Source: Paraburkholderia unamae (lineage in GTDB: Bacteria > Pseudomonadota > Gammaproteobacteria > Burkholderiales > Burkholderiaceae). From it: a stretch of DNA of 64,000 bases. The translations under genes and the position numbers were made by a program. This document shows positions 60,109 to 64,000 of the stretch, one piece after another. The stretch spans positions 1 through 64,000 of the forward strand of contig NZ_QLSU01000038.1 in the NCBI RefSeq assembly GCF_003268775.1, read 5' to 3'. The notes under the pieces were generated by a model. It was not told the origin of the DNA and made no database searches. It saw nothing but the letters and a program-made list of their open reading frames with translations. The number at the start of each line of letters is the position of its first letter. Position 1 is the stretch's first letter.

Positions 60109-60545
60109 CTCGTCTCTCCTGTCTGGCCGTCTGGGCCGTCACACTGGATCAGGCCGGCAGCAAGAGCGCTCCCGGCTGCGAATTGCGCTGCAACTCGTGA
60201 GGCAAGGATAGGGGCAAGACTTTCGCCGAAGATCCGCATGAAAATGAAGAAATGTTTAATCGACGACGCACGAATTCCGGTCCCGCAATTTATTTAGTTA
60301 TTCTTATCAATTAATCGATGATGCCGCGAAAAAACAACATCGCACGGCACCACCGCCCTGGAATGCCGTGCGCACGGCCCATTCACGCTCATCCGCTTTC
60401 TGAAACTCTGTCTTTCCGTTTTTTAAATTCGTTCATGGAAAGCGTTACGCATAATCGCCGCTGAATTTCGGCCGCCGGGCGCGCCGCAGCCGGAATCTCA
60501 CGCAAGCCACTCTCACTAACGTCACTCTCCAACGAAAACACGCCA
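60109..60545. promoter_or_regulatory. Divergent control region of the third porin
   Basis: This 437-bp gap holds no gene. GCACGGCA (60342-60349) and TGCCGTGC (60364-60371) form a perfect 8-bp hairpin with a 14-nt loop, and GCACGGC is repeated at 60372-60378. An AT-rich block (60280-60320) and another near 60410-60430 could hold promoters for the two divergent genes. No convincing regulator site was identified. Confidence 0.35.
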
Positions 60546-61718
60546 ATGAAAAAAACCGCTCTCACCACCGCCGTAGCGCTGGCCTCGTTTGCCTCCATCG
60601 CCCATGCGCAAAGCAGCGTCACGCTGTATGGCGCACTCGACACCTCCGTTGCCTGGTTCGGCAACCAGCATGGCAAGAACGGCTCGGGCGGCACGTTCCA
60701 GATGATGTCGGGCAACATGTCGCCGAACCTGTGGGGTTTGCGCGGCACCGAAGATCTCGGCAACGGCCTTTCCGCGATCTTCAAGATCGAAAGCGGCTTC
60801 AACATCGACAACGGCAAGCAAGGCCAGGGCGGGCGCCTCTTCGGCCGCACGGCCATGCTCGGCCTGAATTCGACCACGGCGGGCTCGGTGACGCTCGGCC
60901 GCCAGTACGATCCGCTCATCGATCTGCTGCAACCGCTCACCAATGATGGCGCGTTCGGCTCCGCGTTCGCGACGCCGGGCGACATGGACAACTACGACAA
61001 CAGCTACCGCACGAGCAACTCGATCAAGTACGCGAGCCCGAACTTCGGCGGCCTGCAAATGAGCGCGATGTACGCGTTCGGCGGCCAGCCGGGCAGCACG
61101 GGCGCGGGCCAGACGTGGGCCGTGGCGGCCGCGTACAACCATGGTCCGTTCGGCTTCGGCGCGGGCTACTTCAAGGCCAACAGCAACAGCGGCACGGTCG
61201 CCTCGTTCGACGGTCTCAATCCGAATACGGACGTCAACGTGGACTCCCCCGGCATCACGGGCGGTTTCGTCTCCGCGAACTCGCTCCAGATCATCCGCGC
61301 GGCCGGCGACTATACCTATGGCCCGGTGACGGCGGGCCTCTCGTACAGCAATGTCGAATACGCGAACTATCAAAGCGCGTCCGGTGCGAACGGCAACACG
61401 AAGTTCAACACGGGCCAGGTGTTCCTCAATTACCAGGTCACGCCGGTCGCGCTCGTCGGCTTCGGCTACAACTACACGAAGGGCCACGGCAACGGCGTTG
61501 ACGCGAGCTACAACCAGTTCAGCCTGGGCGGCGACTACTTCCTCTCGAAGCGCACGGACATCTACGCGCTCGCGGGGTATCAGAAGGCCTCGGGCAAGAC
61601 CATCGACGCGGACACGGGCGAGCTCGTCAACGCGGTCGCCTCGTTCGGCGACTTCGGCAACGACGCGACCAACGACAAGCAGGCGATGTTCATGGTCGGC
61701 CTGCGTCACAAGTTCTGA
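60546..61718 (+). CDS. Gram-negative trimeric porin (OpcP/Porin_4 type), third copy
   Basis: This is a 390-residue porin. The signal peptide ends at AHA-QSSVTLYG (about residue 21); strands include LWGLRGTEDLGNGLSAIF and LGRQYDPLIDLL, then YFLSKRTDIYALAGYQ, and the end LRHKF has the terminal Phe. It is the closest relative of the porin at 48819. It lies upstream of the riboswitch, with a GC-rich hairpin (GCGAGCG 61731-61737/CGCTCGC 61748-61754) just after its stop that may end its transcript. Confidence 0.95.
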   Translation: MKKTALTTAVALASFASIAHAQSSVTLYGALDTSVAWFGNQHGKNGSGGTFQMMSGNMSPNLWGLRGTEDLGNGLSAIFKIESGFNIDNGKQGQGGRLFGRTAMLGLNSTTAGSVTLGRQYDPLIDLLQPLTNDGAFGSAFATPGDMDNYDNSYRTSNSIKYASPNFGGLQMSAMYAFGGQPGSTGAGQTWAVAAAYNHGPFGFGAGYFKANSNSGTVASFDGLNPNTDVNVDSPGITGGFVSANSLQIIRAAGDYTYGPVTAGLSYSNVEYANYQSASGANGNTKFNTGQVFLNYQVTPVALVGFGYNYTKGHGNGVDASYNQFSLGGDYFLSKRTDIYALAGYQKASGKTIDADTGELVNAVASFGDFGNDATNDKQAMFMVGLRHKF

Positions 61719-61770
61719 CGCGCCCGGGTGGCGAGCGCGTCGAAAAACGCTCGCTGTCGTGAACTTCGGC

Positions 61771-61776
61771 TATAAT
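61771..61776 (+). promoter_or_regulatory. Predicted -10 element of the riboswitch promoter
   Basis: TATAAT sits about 9 bp upstream of the aptamer, so transcription would start near 61783. No good -35 hexamer is seen at the proper distance, where the porin-terminating hairpin lies, so the promoter is inferred from the perfect -10 and its place. Confidence 0.5.
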
Positions 61777-61784
61777 CGCCCCCT

Positions 61785-61915
61785 GTCTTAGGGGAGTAGT
61801 CTGCAACGCCGGCTTGGGCGTTGCGCCGTCGTCAACATGATTGGTGCCACTGCACCATGGCGTCGGCAGCCGTATGCGATTCACTGCGATCGCGCGGCCT
61901 GGCGAGACCTATGAC
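61785..61915 (+). ncRNA. yybP-ykoY (manganese) riboswitch aptamer
   Basis: The two conserved blocks of this Mn2+-sensing class are present: TTAGGGGAGTAG (61789-61800) and GGCGAGACCTATG (61901-61913). P1 closes the domain by pairing GTCTTAGG (61785-61792) with CCTATGAC (61908-61915), one mismatch. A perfect P2 hairpin, GCAACGCC/GGCGTTGC, is at 61803-61824, and GGTGC/GCACC forms a hairpin near 61843-61855. The class usually governs Mn2+ exporters (MntP, TerC, UPF0016 and P-type ATPases). Here it precedes a short leader frame and a CaCA exchanger. Confidence 0.9.
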
Positions 61916-61955
61916 GTTTTCTCTTTCTCCCGGGCCGGGCGAAGGGAAGCGTCAT
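61911..61955 (+). promoter_or_regulatory. Riboswitch expression platform: hairpin covering a start site
   Basis: ATGACGTTTTCT (61911-61922) can pair with GGGAAGCGTCAT (61944-61955) in a 12-bp stem with three or four G-U pairs. The 3' arm holds the ribosome site and the first bases of the leader ATG at 61954. The 5' arm shares 61911-61915 with P1 of the aptamer, so the two helices exclude each other. Mn2+-bound aptamer would keep P1 and free the start. CCGGGC (61935-61940) and GCCCGG (61965-61970) form an alternative pairing. Confidence 0.65.
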
Positions 61956-62061
61956 GGTTTCGGTGCCCGGCTCGCAAAATAAACGGCTAACGATGATTCG
62001 CTCCGCCCCGCTTTTCGCGTCACCCCCCTCCCGCATCGCCGCCACGGAGCGCTCGTCATGA
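61954..62061 (+). CDS. 35-codon leader reading frame coupled to the exchanger
   Basis: This ATG frame reads MVSVPGSQNKRLTMIRSAPL and continues to a TGA whose bases overlap the exchanger start as ATGA. GAAGGGAAG lies 4-12 nt before the ATG, a fair ribosome site that is held in the riboswitch hairpin. The peptide is not like known families. Its location suggests that its translation, not its product, matters: ribosomes ending here would start the exchanger. It is called from position and coupling, with no homology support, so confidence is moderate. Confidence 0.5.
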   Translation: MVSVPGSQNKRLTMIRSAPLFASPPSRIAATERSS

Positions 62062-63056
62062 TCCTGACGTTCGCCCTGCTCATTGCCGCGGCCGGCATCA
62101 TCTATTTGTCGTGCGAATTCTTCGTCAATAGCGTCGAGTGGCTCGGCCACAAGCTCAAGGTCACGCAAACCGCCACCGGCACGATCCTCGCCGCGTTCGG
62201 CACGGCGTTGCCCGAGAGCGTCGTCACGCTTGTCGCCGTCGCCTTCAGCGGGGACCCCGCGCACAAGGAAATTGGCGTGGGCGCCGCGATTGGCGGCCCG
62301 CTCGCGCTCAGCACCATCGCATATGCCGTCGTGGGCGTGGCGCTCCTCGCCACGGCCGCGCGCGCGGGCCGCGAACGCGCGGCCACCGTCGACGTCAACA
62401 CGCGCCGCTTGCGCCGCGACCAGCTCTGGTTCCTTGCGATCTTCGTGGCCAAAATCGCACTCGGGCTTGTGCTGTTCAGCTTCAAGCCGGTGCTGGGCGT
62501 GCTGTTCCTCGCGGCCTACGCGCTCTACTGCTGGAAGGAGCTCTCCGACGAGGACGGCGGCGAAGTGGAAGGGGATCTGGAGCCGCTGAAGCTGCGTCCG
62601 CGCGACGAAAATCCGGCCATGGTGTGGATCGTGTTGCAGACGTTGGCCGCGCTCGTGGTGATCTTCCTCGCGTCACACCTGTTCGTGGAACAGATCGGCA
62701 AGGTCGGTCCGTGGCTCGGCCTGAGCCCGCAGTTGACGGCGCTGTTGTTCAGCCCGATCGCCACCGAACTGCCCGAGATCATGAACGCAATCATCTGGGT
62801 GCGCCAGGGCAAGGAGCGCCTCGCGCTCGCGAACATCAGCGGCGCGATGATGATTCAGGCCACCATTCCCACCGCGTTCGGCCTCTTCTTCACGCCCTGG
62901 CATCTCGCCACGCCGTCGATTCTCGCGGCCGTGACGACCATGGTCGCCATCCTGTTCCTGCAATGGGCCTTCCGCGCGCCGAGCGTGCGCAGCCGGCAAC
63001 TCACGCACGTCGGCTGGCTCTATGCGGTGTTCGCCTTGTTGCTGTTCGTGGTGTGA
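62058..63056 (+). CDS. CaCA-family (Na+/Ca2+ exchanger type) cation antiporter, probable Mn2+ exporter
   Basis: This is a 332-residue inner-membrane protein with two homologous halves of about five helices. The alpha-repeats are LAAFGTALPESVVTL (44-58) and SPIATELPEIMNAI (232-245), which carry the acidic ion-binding residues. They are joined by an acidic loop (ELSDEDGGEVEGDLE, 161-175). CGGAG lies 7 nt before ATG 62058. The family exchanges Ca2+ or other cations for H+ or Na+. The Mn riboswitch upstream is the reason to infer Mn2+ export; this substrate is not shown by the protein sequence alone. Confidence 0.88.
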   Translation: MILTFALLIAAAGIIYLSCEFFVNSVEWLGHKLKVTQTATGTILAAFGTALPESVVTLVAVAFSGDPAHKEIGVGAAIGGPLALSTIAYAVVGVALLATAARAGRERAATVDVNTRRLRRDQLWFLAIFVAKIALGLVLFSFKPVLGVLFLAAYALYCWKELSDEDGGEVEGDLEPLKLRPRDENPAMVWIVLQTLAALVVIFLASHLFVEQIGKVGPWLGLSPQLTALLFSPIATELPEIMNAIIWVRQGKERLALANISGAMMIQATIPTAFGLFFTPWHLATPSILAAVTTMVAILFLQWAFRAPSVRSRQLTHVGWLYAVFALLLFVV

Positions 63057-63062
63057 CGTGAG

Positions 63063-64000
63063 CTAGCCCGCCGCAGCAGCGGGTTGCGCCGCGCCGGCGT
63101 GGTGATGGAGCCAGCGGATCATGTCCGAATGCCTCACCACGCCAACCAGCCGCCGCGCGTCATCCATCACCGGGATGTCGTGGTACGCGTGGTCGGTGAA
63201 GATCGGCACGAGATGCGCGAGCGGCGTTGCACGATGCACCGCGTGCACCCCCGCGGCCATGACGGCCTCGACCGTTTCCTCCACGCGCGCCGACTCGCGC
63301 AGCAACGCGCGGCGCAGCGCGCCCCAGACACGCCTGAAGCCAGCGGCCGGCGCAAGATCGCCGAGCGCGTGATGCGTGACCATGCCGACCACGCGGTCCA
63401 TGGCGTCGACCACGGGCAGCGTGGAGGCGCCGTGCCTGCGGAACATTTCGCGCGCCGCGTGCGCGCCCATCGTCGCGGGCACGGCAGGGCACTGCGCCGA
63501 CATGATCTCCTCACAGGTTAGTTGTTCGAACGATTTACGCGGCACGTCGAGCGGTTCCAGCAGTGGCTCCAGCAGCGGGTGCGCGATCGCGGCGAGCGGC
63601 GCGGCGGCGGCCTCCGGCGTGGGACGAAATGCGGCGCGCGGGTAGCGGTGCCCCGTGAGCGCGTGAAACGCGAGCGCGGCGCTCAGCAATGCCACCGACT
63701 GGATGGCGATGGGCGCGAGCACGAAATGAAAGCCGAGCGCATGCACGGCCGGCCCGCCGAGCACGGCGGTAAGCGCAACGGCGCCCGAGGGCGGATGCAC
63801 GCAGCGGCACAGGAACATCGCGCAGATCGCGAGTGCCACGGCCACGGAGGCCGCCGCAACCGGCGAGGCAATCCACTGCGCGCAGGCCACGCCAACCAGC
63901 GCCGACACGAAGTTGCCGCCGAGAATCGACCAGGGTTGCGCAAGCGGACTGTCCGACGCGCCGAACAGCAGCACGGCCGAAGCGCCCATGGGCGCGACGA
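63063..64000 (-). CDS. HPP-family membrane protein with CBS domain pair (cut by window edge)
   Basis: The visible 311 codons run off the right edge; the N-terminus is missing. The first half has four or more helices with the name-giving HPPSGAVALTAVLGGP motif. The second half is a pair of CBS domains (VVDAMDRVVGMVTHHALGDL and PVMDDARRLVGVVRHSDMI) that may bind adenine nucleotides. HPP proteins have been linked to nitrite transport in plants and cyanobacteria, but bacterial CBS-fused forms are not defined. It converges on the exchanger with a 6-bp gap and no terminator. Confidence 0.88.
   Translation of the reverse strand, partial: VAPMGASAVLLFGASDSPLAQPWSILGGNFVSALVGVACAQWIASPVAAASVAVALAICAMFLCRCVHPPSGAVALTAVLGGPAVHALGFHFVLAPIAIQSVALLSAALAFHALTGHRYPRAAFRPTPEAAAAPLAAIAHPLLEPLLEPLDVPRKSFEQLTCEEIMSAQCPAVPATMGAHAAREMFRRHGASTLPVVDAMDRVVGMVTHHALGDLAPAAGFRRVWGALRRALLRESARVEETVEAVMAAGVHAVHRATPLAHLVPIFTDHAYHDIPVMDDARRLVGVVRHSDMIRWLHHHAGAAQPAAAAG

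Noticed and set aside
60280..60310. AT-rich segment resembling a Fur box (GATAAGAATAAC on the minus strand)
   Set aside because: Too many mismatches to the 19-bp consensus and no iron gene nearby.
1..64000. tRNA, rRNA, CRISPR arrays, toxin-antitoxin or prophage modules
   Set aside because: None was recognised on either strand; the repeats found are operator-sized or terminator hairpins, not spacer arrays.

Overview
The window is high-GC (roughly 65-70 %) Gram-negative chromosomal DNA, with genes packed on both strands and short ATGA-type overlaps. Gene content points to the Burkholderiaceae, most likely Burkholderia, Paraburkholderia or Caballeronia. The evidence is three trimeric porins of the Burkholderia OpcP type, a DUF4148 protein, many LysR and IclR regulators, and several acyl-CoA catabolic islands. 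No rRNA, tRNA, CRISPR array or phage genes were seen. The only mobile DNA is the tail of an IS256-family transposase at the left edge.

Layout. 0-6.4 kb: IS256 remnant, then a leftward branched-chain-amino-acid-type ABC importer (livF, G, M, H) with two tandem paralogous binding proteins. 6.9-10.2 kb: an MHS-family symporter, a LEA14/WHy-type lipoprotein and a porin. 10.2-15.6 kb: an MFS transporter and two tandem DUF1254/DUF1214 proteins, divergent from a LysR regulator. 15.7-18.4 kb: a sugar-acid pair, FAH-family dehydratase plus semialdehyde dehydrogenase, behind a perfect LacI-type palindrome. 18.5-26 kb: LysE exporter, IclR regulator, class III CoA-transferase and MHS transporter, divergent from a MaoC-like protein and an acyl-CoA dehydrogenase pair; the divergent promoter region carries five TTCGGAA-type motifs. 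26-30.4 kb: two M20 amidohydrolases and diaminopropionate ammonia-lyase, divergent from an Lrp/AsnC regulator. 30.5-39 kb: class II aldolase, then a complete methyl-branched-acid type beta-oxidation set (enoyl-CoA hydratase, SDR and thiolase leftward; IclR, CoA ligase, acyl-CoA dehydrogenase and alpha-methylacyl-CoA racemase rightward) around a long inverted repeat. 39-45 kb: an MHYT-GGDEF-EAL protein, a chemoreceptor, a DinB-fold protein, and AraC and LysR regulators. 45.5-50 kb: a large acyl-CoA dehydrogenase, a LysR regulator and a porin. 50.8-56.6 kb: a three-gene RND efflux pump. 56.7-60.1 kb: a lone ugpB, VOC protein, methyltransferase, a 51-residue lipoprotein and a DUF4148 protein. 60.5-64 kb: a porin, a yybP-ykoY (manganese) riboswitch, a CaCA-type exchanger, and an HPP/CBS membrane protein cut by the right edge.

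The most striking element is the riboswitch at about 61785-61915. Its closing helix P1 is mutually exclusive with a 12-bp hairpin that buries the Shine-Dalgarno and start codon of a previously overlooked 35-codon reading frame (61954-62061). The stop of that frame overlaps the exchanger start as ATGA. The arrangement predicts Mn2+-activated translation of a leader peptide coupled to a cation exporter. Other points worth checking are the paired acyl-CoA dehydrogenases with a MaoC protein lacking the usual catalytic Asp/His, the long operator-like repeats at the two IclR-linked divergent promoters, and the tandem DUF1254 operon.
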